This document shows positions 1-9,864 of a stretch of DNA of 64,000 nucleotides, piece by piece (the stretch's first letter is position 1; every line of letters begins with the position of its first letter). The DNA lies in contig NZ_CP019450.1 in NCBI RefSeq assembly GCF_001983995.1, forward strand, positions 3,286,001 to 3,350,000, in the 5' to 3' direction. Under the pieces are notes generated by a model that did not search any database, was not told where the DNA came from, and saw nothing but the letters and a program-made list of their open reading frames with translations. The DNA is from Halioglobus japonicus. Its GTDB lineage: Bacteria; Pseudomonadota; Gammaproteobacteria; Pseudomonadales; Halieaceae. Both the position numbers and the translations under genes were made by a program.

Positions 1-2
1 TA

Positions 3-1469
3 TTCACCCACGCCGAGTGTATTCACCTGATGGTCGCTGGGACCTTGAAGCTGAAAGCCCTGGGCCGCCTGGAGATGGAAGAGGCCACCCCTTTTGAGCA
101 AACCGTCATGGAGACACCGCTGCGGCTATTGCGGGAGACCTGGGAGATAGCGAACAAAGTTTATCTGTTTGCCGATGAACAGGCCCTGCACTTTGACGAG
201 ACCATCTTCGAGTACCGGGCTAAAGGTCAACGCATTCAGAACAAGGCCGAGACCCGCCTGGGCGATGAAGACAATGGCGTTCACGCACTGTTACTGCATG
301 GCTTTCTGGGTCTGTTCAGCTTTGCCAACCTGCTCGTGCGCCTGCCAAGCTCATGGACGGTATCGGCCCTGCACCGCGGCAGTCGGGCGAAATTTTTGCC
401 CCGGGAAGAGATTTTCCCCCACTACGCCCTCGCAGTGCGCAAGGCCATATTGCGCAACTGGCGCCAGGGCCGTCCTACGCCCGTGGCCGGACACAGTATC
501 GCCGGCGTCATCATGGATCATCTGCTGTTATCGCTGCTACCGGACGAAGACAGCAAACCATTGCCTTACGAGCGCCTGGACCGCGACGACCGTGACCTGG
601 TCGATGCCCTGCGCACGGCGGGCATGGTGCACCTGGCCACGTGGTCACCTGCAGATGGCCCCAACACCGGCGAGAACATTAAATCGCTGGTCTCGCACTG
701 GCGCAATGAAACCGCCCTGGACTATGGAGGTTTCGAACAAACCTACCAGGTGGATCGGCAAGGTAAGCTGAATCCTGTTCACGCCGAAGCCATTGCCAGG
801 AGCAACGAGGACATCGCGGGATTGGAGCGATTTCTCCAGCGGAAAATCGCTCGACCACTGATCAATAGCCTCAACTTGGGCGTGCGGGCGCTACTCAATA
901 GCACGACCGTCCAGCACCGTTTGCTCAATGCCGATATGCCCTATGCGCTGCGCCTGGTGGGCAGCCGCCTGCTGCGCACCGTCTCCATGTACGGCCTGAC
1001 CAGGGAAATCGAAGCGGCACTGTGCAATCCGGCGCAATACCAGCGCCGCCATCTCAAGGCCCTCGATATTCTCATCGCCTATGACATTCCCTGGCTAAGC
1101 GTTATTCACAGAGATGACTTTCTGGTCTCCGCGCGGCGTCATCGAGAGGAATTCGAATATCTGGCAAGCGCGCGGATGCTCAAGGAAGGTGTAAACCATC
1201 CTGACCAACTGAGCACCACTATCAGGCACATAGCCATTGAGCGCAGCGATGAGGATCTCCCGATTGATCCGCTCAACCCCCACCTGCTGATTATGGCCAC
1301 CAATCACGAGGGCAATCGCATGGCCCGCCAGATCACCGCTGCGATGACCCGTTTCGTCAATGAAAATCTGGCCAGGGCCATCGCCCGAGGCGACATTAAC
1401 AGCCTTGCCAGTGTCGAGCGCTGGCAGCGCAAGACCCAACGCAAAGGCAAATCCCGCAAGGTGGCCTGA
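3..1469 (+). CDS. Alpha/beta-hydrolase-like protein (5' end outside window)
   Basis: The reading frame is open to the left edge, so the true start may lie outside; the first internal ATG is at 30. Counting from that ATG, an HG oxyanion-type motif (HGFLG, about residue 90) is followed by a GHSIAG nucleophile elbow with Ser156, the usual layout of an alpha/beta hydrolase. The roughly 300-residue tail is long and basic at its end and I do not recognise it. No signal peptide is visible in the part seen. The next gene starts 55 nt downstream on the same strand. The substrate is unknown. The fold call rests on two motifs only, and a non-catalytic relative is possible. Confidence 0.6.
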   Translation, partial: FTHAECIHLMVAGTLKLKALGRLEMEEATPFEQTVMETPLRLLRETWEIANKVYLFADEQALHFDETIFEYRAKGQRIQNKAETRLGDEDNGVHALLLHGFLGLFSFANLLVRLPSSWTVSALHRGSRAKFLPREEIFPHYALAVRKAILRNWRQGRPTPVAGHSIAGVIMDHLLLSLLPDEDSKPLPYERLDRDDRDLVDALRTAGMVHLATWSPADGPNTGENIKSLVSHWRNETALDYGGFEQTYQVDRQGKLNPVHAEAIARSNEDIAGLERFLQRKIARPLINSLNLGVRALLNSTTVQHRLLNADMPYALRLVGSRLLRTVSMYGLTREIEAALCNPAQYQRRHLKALDILIAYDIPWLSVIHRDDFLVSARRHREEFEYLASARMLKEGVNHPDQLSTTIRHIAIERSDEDLPIDPLNPHLLIMATNHEGNRMARQITAAMTRFVNENLARAIARGDINSLASVERWQRKTQRKGKSRKVA

Positions 1470-1524
1470 TGCCCCCGCGTTTCGTATGATGGGCGCCCAA
1501 TTGCCCTGATACGGAACGCTCATA

Positions 1525-2727
1525 ATGAAATCGCTGTACTACAAATTCCGCGCCTTTGTTGTCACCTGGCTGCTGCGACTGTTGCCGCGCCCGGCGCCGG
1601 TGCTTTTCTCGGGCATAGGCTCGGCCAACACCCTAGCCGAGCAGCTCGCGATTCTGGGCCACAACAAGGTATTGATCGTTACCGACAGTTTCCTGGGGGG
1701 TTCCGGCATTCTCGACGGCATCAAAGCCGTGCTCGATAAAAACGGGACGGCTTACGCCATCTTCGATGGTGTACTCCCCGACCCCGCGTTTGACCAGATC
1801 CAGGCTGGCGAAGCCACCCTGCGCACTGAGAACTGCGACGCAGTACTGGCCGTTGGCGGCGGCTCCGTGCTCGATGCCGGCAAGCTGATCTCCCTGCTGC
1901 ACACCAACCCCGGCAAACTGGAAGACTTTGACGGTATCCAGAAGGCCAAGAATGTCGGCGTGCCCTTGTTTGTTGTGCCCACGACTGCCGGCACCGGCTC
2001 TGAAATCACCTATGTGTCGGTGATTTCGGATCCTGACACCCACAAGAAAGTCCCGGTGATCGACAGCAAGCTGATGCCCGGCTACGTGGCCCTGGACGCG
2101 GATATTATGAAGGGCATGCCCCCGGGCATTACAGCGGCCACAGGCATGGACGCACTCACCCACGCGGTAGAGTCATACGTGGCGACTTCTTCCACGCCTG
2201 CCACCGAGGTCCAGGCGACCGCAGCGGTCAAACTGATCTTCAAATACCTGACTCGTGCCTGGCACCAGGGCGATGACCTGGAAGCGCGCGATGCCATGGC
2301 GCTCGCCGCCTTCTACGCTGGTTCCGCCTTTGGTCGCACTTCGGTGGGCTATGTTCACGGTATTGCTCACCAGCTCGGCCGGGTCTGTCACACGCCCCAC
2401 GGCAACGCCAATGCCATGGTGCTGCCTGAGGTGCTAGCCAACTACGGCGCCTGTGTTCACGAGCGCCTGGCCCAATTGGCCCGTATCGTCGGAATTGGCG
2501 CACCGGGTGACGACGATGCCGCACTCGCGCAGCAATTTATTCAGGCCATAGTCGACATGCGCGTCGAGATGGAATTGCCCCTCAAGCCCAAGGGCCTGAC
2601 ACAGGGCGACGTGCCGGATATTGTCGAGGAGGCCATCGCCGAAGCCGGCAGCCTGTACCCGGTACCCCGCTACATGTCTGAAGCGGAAATCACCGGCATT
2701 GTTCGCGGCTTGCTTGAAGCTGCCTGA
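1525..2727 (+). CDS. Iron-containing alcohol dehydrogenase
   Basis: This is a 400-residue group III (Fe-dependent) alcohol dehydrogenase, which oxidises or reduces alcohols and aldehydes with NAD(P). The nucleotide-binding segment GGGSVLDAGK lies near residue 112 and a GTGSE motif near residue 155. The predicted metal ligands are D209, H213, H278 and H292; the 14-residue spacing between the last two matches FucO-type enzymes. Length is normal for the family. The ATG at 1525 is preceded by GGAACG at a workable distance. It sits between the hydrolase and a small membrane protein, and the substrate cannot be told from sequence. Confidence 0.9.
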   Translation: MKSLYYKFRAFVVTWLLRLLPRPAPVLFSGIGSANTLAEQLAILGHNKVLIVTDSFLGGSGILDGIKAVLDKNGTAYAIFDGVLPDPAFDQIQAGEATLRTENCDAVLAVGGGSVLDAGKLISLLHTNPGKLEDFDGIQKAKNVGVPLFVVPTTAGTGSEITYVSVISDPDTHKKVPVIDSKLMPGYVALDADIMKGMPPGITAATGMDALTHAVESYVATSSTPATEVQATAAVKLIFKYLTRAWHQGDDLEARDAMALAAFYAGSAFGRTSVGYVHGIAHQLGRVCHTPHGNANAMVLPEVLANYGACVHERLAQLARIVGIGAPGDDDAALAQQFIQAIVDMRVEMELPLKPKGLTQGDVPDIVEEAIAEAGSLYPVPRYMSEAEITGIVRGLLEAA

Positions 2728-2762
2728 CTCGAATAAGCTCTACAAAAACAAAGGGAATCGCT

Positions 2763-3179
2763 ATGGCCAAAGATTTTGACGGGGGAAGTTTTCTGCTGCG
2801 GGTACTGTTCGCAGCGGTGTTGGTGTTCGGCACCTATAACCCCACCAGTTTCTCCTATGTGAGCTATGTGCTGGCCGAAGGCCACGAATTCGGGCCGATC
2901 ACTGCCATCATCGGCCTGCTACTGCTCATTGCCTGGATTGTTTTTCTGCGCGCCACGTTTCTATCCCTGGGCTGGCTCGGAGTCACCCTGGGAGCGGCCC
3001 TGTTCGGCTGCATAATCTGGCTGTTCGTAGACCTGGGCTGGCTGAGTATCGACTCAACAGGCGCCATCACCTGGCTGGCATTAATTGTGCTGGCGTTGAT
3101 TCTGGCGGTGGGACTGTCATGGTCACATATCCGCCGCCGGCTCACTGGCCAGGTCGACGTCGACGATATCGAGGAATAG
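2763..3179 (+). CDS. DUF6524-type small integral membrane protein
   Basis: This 138-residue hydrophobic protein has about four membrane segments (roughly 10-28, 40-60, 65-86 and 97-118) and ends in a short acidic cytoplasmic-looking tail. The N-terminal pattern (xDFxGGSFLLR, then a TYNPT motif) is what I recall of the DUF6524 family, whose function is unknown. It lies 35 nt after the alcohol dehydrogenase and could be cotranscribed with it. It converges on the polysaccharide gene that ends at 3189. The family name is from memory; membrane character is read directly. Confidence 0.7.
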   Translation: MAKDFDGGSFLLRVLFAAVLVFGTYNPTSFSYVSYVLAEGHEFGPITAIIGLLLLIAWIVFLRATFLSLGWLGVTLGAALFGCIIWLFVDLGWLSIDSTGAITWLALIVLALILAVGLSWSHIRRRLTGQVDVDDIEE

Positions 3180-3188
3180 CGGAAAACG

Positions 3189-5213
3189 TCAGGGCGACTT
3201 TTCCGGGAACAGTTCCTTCACATTGGACACCACGGTGGGTGCATGCGGTTGCTCACCCACTTGGCCCTGCTTGGTCCAAAGGTGATCGTGACGTACCTCG
3301 TGTTCGGTGAAACCACTCACCGCAGCCCGCAACACCTTGGTAATGCCATCGCAATCCAGCGCGTCGCAGTAGCGCATGAGTTCTGACACATAGTGATGAA
3401 CCTGGCCGTAGGACAGGCACTCCTCTTCAGCGCGCATAATCATGGCGTGGCCGGTACCGGTCACGTTACTGCCCAGCAACAGCTCTTCGTAGAGCTTCTC
3501 ACCCGGGCGCAGGCCGATAAATTCAATATCGATGTGCTCGCCCACGTGGGTGTCGTGATCCATCTCATAACCGCTCAGGCGGATCATACGGCGGGCCAGG
3601 TCCACAATCCGCACCGGCTCACCCATGTCCAGCACAAACACGTCACCACCCGTACCCATGGCCCCGGCCTGCAACACCAGCTGTGCGGCCTCGGTAATGC
3701 TCATGAAATAGCGGGTCACCTCAGGGTGAGTCACGGTAACAGGGCCACCCTGCTCGATCTGCTCGCGGAACAGCGGCACAACCGACCCGGAAGAACCGAG
3801 CACATTGCCGAAACGCACCATACAGAAACGGGTATGGGTATCGCGCTGGGCGAGCCCCTGTAGAATCATCTCTGCGAAACGCTTGGAGGCACCCATGATA
3901 TTCGTGGGACGCACAGCCTTATCGGTGGAGATCAGAACAAATGTGTCGACGCCAGCCTTGCGGGCTGCCTCGGCCGCATACCAGGTGCCAAACACATTAT
4001 TGGCAACACCCTCGGCCACGTTGTACTCAACCATTGGCACGTGCTTGTAGGCCGCGGCGTGATACACGGTGTTCACGGCAAAGGTGCGATAAATGCTCTC
4101 CAGACGACGCTGATCCTGGACGGTGCCAAGTAGGGGCAAAATATTCACTTCCAGATCGGCGTTTTCAAGGCTGGCGCGCAATTCGCGCTCGATGTTGTAG
4201 AGCGCGTATTCAGAGTTATCCAGCAGAATCAGTTCGCGAGGCGCGGCTGTGAGAATCTGGCGACACAGCTCCGAGCCAATTGAGCCGCCGGCGCCGGTCA
4301 CCATCACTACCTTGTCGGTAATACAGCGGTCGATCAGCTCGGGTTTGGCAGGCACGGGCTCACGTCCCAGCAAATCGTCCAGGTCAATATCCTGAATCTG
4401 GTTCACGCTGGCCTCACCGGCCACCAGTTCGGTAATCCGCGGCACAGTGCGCACATAAACGGGCAGGCCCACCAGCGAATTAATGATTTCCTTGCGACGT
4501 TCGGGCGAGGCGGAGGGCACCGCGAGCAACACCTGGGTAATATCGTGAGCGGCAATGAGTTGTTCAATATGGTCGGGGTGGGCAACCTGCAGACCGTTGA
4601 TAACGGCGTGCTGCAGACGAATATCGTCGTCCACAAAGAACACAGCCCGATACTGGTCGCCGTGGTTCAGCGCCGTCAGCAGCTGACGGCCGGAGGCGCC
4701 GGCGCCATAGATAATCACGTTTTCGGACATGGAGCGCAGCTTGGCCTGGTAATAGGCACGCACACTCAAGCGGGTGCCGCCAATACCGAGCATGGCCAGA
4801 CCCCAGTAGATAAAGGGCATGGAGCGAGGCACCTCGGCCTGGGCAAAGAATACCGCGCCGCCGAGCACCAGGGTGGAATAGCTCACGGCCGTGATAATGG
4901 CCCAGATTGCCTGCTGGCCCATAAACCGGATCACCGCGCGGTACAGGCCCAGGCGCAGGAATATCACCGCGCTCACCAGCAGGGTGAACACGCCGCACAT
5001 AATTTCTATTGAGCCGAGCTTGAAATCGGTATGGCCGTAGCGAAACGCCACGGCGGCCCACATCGCCACGGACACATAGAACATGTCCAGCGCCAGCAGG
5101 CCTGCCTGTTTGATATTGCGGGGAAGCTCTATGAGCCGTTCAAGGACGTCCCGGAGGCCGCCAACCAGAGTGGAGACGGTGCGCGATACAATGCTGCCCA
5201 GAACTTTCAGCAA
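3189..5213 (-). CDS. WbpM/CapD-like NDP-sugar 4,6-dehydratase, membrane-anchored
   Basis: This 674-residue protein has four to five N-terminal membrane helices (about 35-145), a first Rossmann fold with GAGASG at 170-175, and a second, catalytic SDR domain with TGAGGSIG at 306-313. Where classical SDRs carry Tyr-x3-Lys it has M440 and K444, the altered Ser-Met-Lys arrangement known for the WbpM family. The reaction expected is UDP-GlcNAc to its 4-keto-6-deoxy derivative, the first step to QuiNAc or FucNAc. Start TTG at 5213 follows a GGGAAGG Shine-Dalgarno; no nearby ATG exists. It is the last gene of a WbpV-WbpL-WbpM-like set, which supports a role in O-antigen or capsule synthesis. Confidence 0.9.
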   Translation of the reverse strand: MLKVLGSIVSRTVSTLVGGLRDVLERLIELPRNIKQAGLLALDMFYVSVAMWAAVAFRYGHTDFKLGSIEIMCGVFTLLVSAVIFLRLGLYRAVIRFMGQQAIWAIITAVSYSTLVLGGAVFFAQAEVPRSMPFIYWGLAMLGIGGTRLSVRAYYQAKLRSMSENVIIYGAGASGRQLLTALNHGDQYRAVFFVDDDIRLQHAVINGLQVAHPDHIEQLIAAHDITQVLLAVPSASPERRKEIINSLVGLPVYVRTVPRITELVAGEASVNQIQDIDLDDLLGREPVPAKPELIDRCITDKVVMVTGAGGSIGSELCRQILTAAPRELILLDNSEYALYNIERELRASLENADLEVNILPLLGTVQDQRRLESIYRTFAVNTVYHAAAYKHVPMVEYNVAEGVANNVFGTWYAAEAARKAGVDTFVLISTDKAVRPTNIMGASKRFAEMILQGLAQRDTHTRFCMVRFGNVLGSSGSVVPLFREQIEQGGPVTVTHPEVTRYFMSITEAAQLVLQAGAMGTGGDVFVLDMGEPVRIVDLARRMIRLSGYEMDHDTHVGEHIDIEFIGLRPGEKLYEELLLGSNVTGTGHAMIMRAEEECLSYGQVHHYVSELMRYCDALDCDGITKVLRAAVSGFTEHEVRHDHLWTKQGQVGEQPHAPTVVSNVKELFPEKSP

Positions 5214-5283
5214 ATCCTTCCCTCAATCCTTGTATGGTCACGTCGCTGCTTTAAATTTTTGTGACGGCAGCAAGAAGGAAATA

Positions 5284-6242
5284 CTAGCCCAATTTTCGGG
5301 CTTTCGCCATGCCGTAGAGCAGGGGTATATATGCCAAAATTACCAATAAAAATGAGAACTTGGGCCACAAAGTTGTGGTCAGGGCTAAAGGAAACAACCA
5401 CAGGCCATTAATTGCGAGCAGCAAAATATCCACCGGTAGGTGGCTGCCCCAGTGGCGACTCAGGCGCTGATAGGCATGCTGGCGATGGGGCTCAGTGAAG
5501 CGTTCACCTGCCAGCATTCGCGCCAACAGGGTATAGCTGGCATCGGTCACAAATAGCGCCAGTAATATCGCCCAGCAAGCCAGCGGCAACGCCCCCTCAA
5601 CAGCGCCCAGCAGCGCCAGACCACCAAGCAGGAAGCCGGTGGGGACGCTGCCCGCATCTCCCATGAACAGCCGTGCGGGCGGCCAGTTCCAGCACAGGAA
5701 CCCAACCTGGGCCGCCGCCAGCACCAGACAAAAAGACAAAAACTGCAAATCGCCCGCGTAAAACCAACTGAGCAGCGCTGCAGCTACGCAGACACTCACT
5801 GCCTGGAGTGCGGCAATGCCATCGATACCATCCATGAAGTTGTAGAGGTTGAGCATCCACAACAAGGCGAAGGCCGCCACCAGTTGAACCAGCCAGTGCC
5901 CGCCTGCCGGCGCCAGCAGCGCATTCGCCGCCATTAACGCAACGCCCGAATAAAGCGCGAATCGCAAGCGCGCCGACAAGCTGAGCAGATCATCGACCAC
6001 ACCCACCAACATCAACAATAGCGCGCCCCGGCAAGTATCAGGTAGGGCCCCTCCCATGCCACGCCCATCACGTGACCGATGGCCAGCCCCGCGGCAAACG
6101 CCGTCAGCATGGCCACCCCACCGCCGTGAGGCGTGGGCAGCGTGTGGGAGCTGCGCTCGTTCGGCTGATCGAGAATCTGCAGGCGCCGGGCCAGCAACAG
6201 GTACAGGCCGCAAAAAACGATGGATATCGCCAGCGTAATCAT
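5284..6242 (-). pseudogene. MraY/WecA-family glycosyl-1-phosphate transferase (WbpL-like), frame broken
   Basis: Two frames together make one about 319-residue member of glycosyltransferase family 4, an integral membrane enzyme that moves a sugar-1-phosphate onto undecaprenyl phosphate. The first part (6242 to about 6025) carries a membrane helix and LDQPNERSSHTLPTPHGGG. The second part carries VVDD, NFMDGIDGI, FMGDAGS and the HRQHAYQR motif, all family hallmarks. The frames join at the GGGGCGCGC run near 6018-6028; adding one G there restores continuity. Start is ATG 6242, or GTG 6254, which overlaps the stop of the upstream gene. It may be a real knockout or a sequencing error; all catalytic motifs are preserved, which favours error. 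Confidence 0.8.
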
Positions 6243-6253
6243 CACCAGTGGCA

Positions 6254-7150
6254 CTAGTCGCGCTCTCCCAAAACTTCGGCCAGGGAGACTGTTGGCGCCC
6301 ATCCCAGTGCCGCCACCAGAGCGCCGTTATCGTAATACTCACTGCCAAACAGCTTGTCCCGCACACCGAGCACACTCGCGGCGCTGCGCCACATCCACGC
6401 TGGCAACCAGCTGCGCGCCAGGCCGAGGCCGCGGCGCGCTCGCAGCGCGTCATAGACAGTGCGACTGGAATAGCGCTGGCCATCGCAGACGATCCAGGTA
6501 TGGCATCCCTGCGGTGGATGGAACACCAACTTCACCAACAGCACTGCCAGATCGGGCAGGCCAATCATGGAACGCCCGCCCGCCTCCGGCGGGCGCGGCA
6601 ATCCCATGCTGATTCCGCGATCCAGCAGCGCCAGGTTGCCCTTGGGCTGGGCGCCATAGACCAGCGCGGGACGCAGTATGGTCACGGCCATATCGCCCTC
6701 ACGGGCGAGGTCGCGCAGGCCTTCTTCAGCCCGCCACTTACTGTGCCCATAGGCATCGTCAGTGGGTGTCACATCGGCTTCACTGCGGGCATGATCATCA
6801 GAAGCGGGCCCCATGGCCTTCACACTGGAAACAAAGATGAAGTGGCGCACGCCAGCGGCTTGTGCGGAGCGCGCGAGCGCGAGCGTCGCGTCGAGATTAA
6901 GGCGCGTGTAGAGGCTGGCATCTGCTTTCTGGTGAGCCACCCCCGCAAGATGTATCACGGTGGCAACGTCTTCCAGGGCCTGCTCTGGCAAAGGCTGCTC
7001 AGCGAGGTCAACCGCCAGCATCTGCCCCACCGCCGAAGGGTTCGCTGTGCGACTGACAGCAACCACGTCAGCGCCCGCAGCAACGAGCGCAGGACATAGC
7101 TCGCGACCGACAAATCCGGTAGCGCCGGTAACCAGGCATTTCCTGGTCAC
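6254..7150 (-). CDS. NAD-dependent epimerase/reductase, SDR family (WbpV/WbpK-like)
   Basis: This is an extended SDR protein of about 298 residues. It has an N-terminal VTGATGFVGREL nucleotide-binding loop and a catalytic Tyr-Lys pair in YGHSKWRAEE. Its position directly before a WbpL-like transferase and a WbpM-like dehydratase matches the WbpV or WbpK 4-keto reductases, which turn the WbpM product into UDP-QuiNAc or UDP-FucNAc; that role is inferred from context. The start is uncertain: GTG at 7150 immediately precedes the Rossmann motif, and TTG at 7165 is the alternative. Neither has a good Shine-Dalgarno, and the region overlaps the terminator-like hairpin at 7164-7188. Confidence 0.8.
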   Translation of the reverse strand: MTRKCLVTGATGFVGRELCPALVAAGADVVAVSRTANPSAVGQMLAVDLAEQPLPEQALEDVATVIHLAGVAHQKADASLYTRLNLDATLALARSAQAAGVRHFIFVSSVKAMGPASDDHARSEADVTPTDDAYGHSKWRAEEGLRDLAREGDMAVTILRPALVYGAQPKGNLALLDRGISMGLPRPPEAGGRSMIGLPDLAVLLVKLVFHPPQGCHTWIVCDGQRYSSRTVYDALRARRGLGLARSWLPAWMWRSAASVLGVRDKLFGSEYYDNGALVAALGWAPTVSLAEVLGERD

Positions 7151-7163
7151 GATAGAATGTGGC

Positions 7164-7188
7164 AAAAATAAGGGGGCATAAGCCCCCT
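7164..7188 (-). terminator. Rho-independent terminator after comEA
   Basis: On the minus strand a GGGGGC/GCCCCC stem with a four-base loop is followed by TTATTTTT. It lies about 20 nt after the comEA stop and would end the pyrF-comEA transcript just before the polysaccharide genes. Those genes would then need their own promoter or read-through. Confidence 0.7.
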
Positions 7189-7209
7189 CATGATACGGAT
7201 GCGCCCGGC

Positions 7210-7506
7210 TTAATCCAGCGTTATTACCTTGCGGTTGCGATTGATGGTGGCTTGGCCAATACCCTTAACCTCGGTCAATTGCTCGAGGGTTGTAAAAGGC
7301 CCGAATGCCTCGCGGTAGCGGACAATATCTTCGGCGCGACTCGCCCCGACCCCATTGAGCGCTGCGGCGAGTTCAGCCGCGGTGGCTGTATTGAGATTAA
7401 CAGTGTTTGCGGGCGAGCTGTCGGCTTGGGCTGGCCCCAATCCGAGGCCGAGCAACAGAGCCAGCAGCCCCGCGAACATGAATTTTCGGTAAATGATTGT
7501 GTGCAT
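7210..7506 (-). CDS. comEA: ComEA-family helix-hairpin-helix DNA-binding protein
   Basis: This 98-residue protein has an N-terminal signal peptide (hydrophobic residues about 10-25, cleavage likely after AQA). It is followed by a VNLNTATAAEL segment and paired helix-hairpin-helix motifs, with a GVGASRAEDIV and a GIGQATI turn. ComEA-type proteins bind incoming double-stranded DNA in the periplasm during natural transformation; short proteobacterial versions such as this are widespread and not all are proven in competence. Start ATG 7506 has a strong AAGGAGAG ribosome-binding site. It follows pyrF by 116 nt and precedes the wbp-like genes, the same neighbourhood as in Pseudomonas. Confidence 0.85.
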   Translation of the reverse strand: MHTIIYRKFMFAGLLALLLGLGLGPAQADSSPANTVNLNTATAAELAAALNGVGASRAEDIVRYREAFGPFTTLEQLTEVKGIGQATINRNRKVITLD

Positions 7507-7622
7507 AGCGACTCTCCTTGCGCTTGGAATGCTGCATCCGTGCAGGCATCCGTATCAAGGCTGAGTGTAGCAGCGGCCACCACGCCCAGGGCGCAGGAGA
7601 GCACAATAGATGAAACGGGGAT

Positions 7623-8324
7623 TTAGCTGCTGAGTCCCAGCTCGCGGTGGACCCGCTCCAGCGCCGCAATGGGATCCGCCGCGGCGGTAATGGACCGGCC
7701 GATCACCAGGTAATCAGAGCCGTTGGCGATGGCATCCGCCGGAGTAAGCACGCGGCGCTGATCACCGGCATCATCTCCCGCCAGGCGGATGCCGGGAGTC
7801 ACCAGACAAAAATCGTCGCCGCGGTCGGCGCGCAGTCCCGGCGCTTCCATGGCAGAACAGACCACGCCATCCAGGCCACTGGACTGAGTGAGTGCGGCCA
7901 GGCGCGACACTCGTTCTGCCGCAGATTCGGTATAACCCAATTCGCGTAAATCGTCGTCAGACATACTGGTCAACACGGTCACCGCGATCAAGATCGGTCG
8001 TTGCTGGTAAGCCTGCAGTGCCTCAGCCGCCGCTTCCATCATCCGCCGGCCACCGCTGGCGTGAACGTTAACCATCCACACGCCGAGCTCTGCAGCCGAA
8101 CGAACGGCGCCGGCCACGGTGTTTGGAATGTCGTGGAACTTGAGATCGAGAAACACCTCAAAGCCTTGCTTCTGCAATGACTCCACCAAGGAAGCACCGC
8201 TGCGGGTATATAATTCCTTGCCCACCTTCACCCGACACAACTGCGGCGACAGCCGGGCGGCAAATGCCAGCGCGGATTCGGCATCGGGGTAGTCCAGAGC
8301 AACCAGTACGGGTTTGTCGTTCAT
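7623..8324 (-). CDS. pyrF: Orotidine 5'-phosphate decarboxylase
   Basis: This 233-residue cytosolic enzyme converts OMP to UMP, the last step of de novo pyrimidine synthesis. It shows the N-terminal VALDYPD strand and the catalytic [11 protein letters not shown] signature (Asp-x-Lys-x2-Asp), plus a C-terminal phosphate-binding VIGRSI. ATG 8324 is chosen because the homologous protein begins there ([11 protein letters not shown]); a longer frame to 8357 would only overlap lapB. It lies 13 nt after the lapB stop, giving a lapA-lapB-pyrF operon as in other gammaproteobacteria. Confidence 0.95.
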   Translation of the reverse strand: MNDKPVLVALDYPDAESALAFAARLSPQLCRVKVGKELYTRSGASLVESLQKQGFEVFLDLKFHDIPNTVAGAVRSAAELGVWMVNVHASGGRRMMEAAAEALQAYQQRPILIAVTVLTSMSDDDLRELGYTESAAERVSRLAALTQSSGLDGVVCSAMEAPGLRADRGDDFCLVTPGIRLAGDDAGDQRRVLTPADAIANGSDYLVIGRSITAAADPIAALERVHRELGLSS

Positions 8325-8337
8325 CGTCAATTCTCGC

Positions 8338-9543
8338 TTATTCCAGGCTGGTGCCACGGATGGTTTTCATCGTGCCCCAGTATTTACAGCCCGGGCAGAA
8401 CCAATGCATATGGCGCCCGGAAAATCCGCAGTGACTACAGCGATAGGCCGGACGCTCCTCGATGAGTCGCACAACGAGTTTCTGCAGCAGATCGAGGTTG
8501 TCTCGCGCCCGCCCTTCACTGACATTCATCTGCAGGCCAATAAGCTGCTCAAGGCCGCGCATCGACGGTCGCAATTCCAGCTGCCTGGCCAGAAAAGCCT
8601 CCGCCTCGTCAGTGCCCTCAGACATCAGAATATCTTCTGCTGCGGCAATCACCAGCGGCGGTGAAGAATGCGCCTCCAGGCACTCGCGCAAATAGGCACG
8701 CAGGGATTTTTCGTCGCCCAGTTCACGGTAGCAACGGCGCAGCACGCCAATCGTCTCGCTAATGTAGTCGGGGTCCTGCTGGCGCACGCGTCGCAATGCC
8801 CTGATCGCCTGTTTGAAGTTACCCGCATCACATTCCACTTCGCCCAGCATGATGGAGGCACGCACACATGCCCGATCCTGATCCAGCGCGTCCTGTAACA
8901 GCCCCCGGGCGCCCTGGAGGTCACCCAGCTCACGCTTCTCGGCCGCCAGCTCACAGAAATAGTGCGAAATCACGGTGACCACGTCCTGGCCCAGCTCAGC
9001 CGGTTCCTGCGGCGTACCGCCAAGCAGTGTTTTGCGCGGCATCAGATTGGTGGCGACATCAATAGCCCGCTGCCACTCACGCTCACTCTGGTAAATGTCC
9101 AACAGGTGGCGCTGGCTGGCGCGACGCTGCTGTGGCGACTCCTCGACCAGGTCGAGAAGCAGGCGCTCAGCCCGATCCAGCAAGCCGGCGCTGATGTAGT
9201 CGCGGGCCAGCTCAAGGTGTGCCGCGTGCACCTGGGCACGCGGCAGACTGGGACGCGCGAGTAAATTCTGGTGAATACGGATGGCGCGATCCACCTCGCC
9301 CTTCTTACGCAACAGATTGCCGAGGGCGATGTGGGTTTCCATGGTCTCGGAATTCACTTCAAGGGCATTGATAAAAGCATCGATCGCGCCGTCGGGGCGA
9401 CCGTCGAGCAAATAGTTCAGGCCCTTGTAATACTGCCCCGGTAGCTCCGGACTGGCGACCACCTTACGCTGGGACCGACGCCCCAGAAACCAGCCGATTG
9501 CGATGGCCGCAAACAGCAGAGCAAAGACAAGATAATCATTCAC
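8338..9543 (-). CDS. lapB: Lipopolysaccharide assembly protein B
   Basis: This 401-residue protein (YciM) has one N-terminal membrane anchor (about residues 3-20), a run of TPR helices, and a C-terminal rubredoxin-like metal site with two Cys pairs (CSHC and CPGC, about residues 368-390). In E. coli LapB sits on the cytoplasmic face and, with FtsH, controls LpxC turnover and so LPS amount. All expected domains are present and length is normal. Its start overlaps the end of lapA by 8 nt, so the two are translationally coupled. Confidence 0.95.
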   Translation of the reverse strand: MNDYLVFALLFAAIAIGWFLGRRSQRKVVASPELPGQYYKGLNYLLDGRPDGAIDAFINALEVNSETMETHIALGNLLRKKGEVDRAIRIHQNLLARPSLPRAQVHAAHLELARDYISAGLLDRAERLLLDLVEESPQQRRASQRHLLDIYQSEREWQRAIDVATNLMPRKTLLGGTPQEPAELGQDVVTVISHYFCELAAEKRELGDLQGARGLLQDALDQDRACVRASIMLGEVECDAGNFKQAIRALRRVRQQDPDYISETIGVLRRCYRELGDEKSLRAYLRECLEAHSSPPLVIAAAEDILMSEGTDEAEAFLARQLELRPSMRGLEQLIGLQMNVSEGRARDNLDLLQKLVVRLIEERPAYRCSHCGFSGRHMHWFCPGCKYWGTMKTIRGTSLE

Positions 9544-9841
9544 CGTCGGTGAGGCCCGCCGTGCGCAGTTTGTCCACTTCGGCTCGCGCCTTGGCCAGTT
9601 GGCGGTTGGCGCTGGCCAGCGATGCGCGCTGACGCACGATCATACCGGAAGACAGCAACAAGCCCAGCACCCCACCGATCGCAAACGCACTGAGCACCCA
9701 CAGCGCCAGGCTGTGGGGCTGGAAGGTATAGAACAGCATATCCAGCGGTACCAGCTGCTCATTCTGCAACGCGAACAGTACACCAACCGCGGCAAACGCC
9801 AGGATCAGAGCAATGGAAATCAGTTTGCGTAACAGCTTCAT
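9536..9841 (-). CDS. lapA: Lipopolysaccharide assembly protein A (DUF1049)
   Basis: This 101-residue inner-membrane protein has two hydrophobic helices (about 5-25 and 45-68) and a short charged coiled-coil tail, the standard LapA shape. LapA partners with LapB in LPS assembly control. Start ATG 9841 is only about 24 nt beyond the terminator-like hairpin that follows ihfB, so transcription probably comes from read-through or a promoter inside that gap. It overlaps lapB by 8 nt. Confidence 0.92.
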   Translation of the reverse strand: MKLLRKLISIALILAFAAVGVLFALQNEQLVPLDMLFYTFQPHSLALWVLSAFAIGGVLGLLLSSGMIVRQRASLASANRQLAKARAEVDKLRTAGLTDGE

Positions 9842-9864
9842 GTGAATATCCAGAATAGCGGAAA

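Noticed and set aside
169..771. Second open frames inside the first hydrolase gene
   Set aside because: They overlap a frame with clear hydrolase motifs; the products are Cys/Trp/Arg-rich and lack recognisable features.
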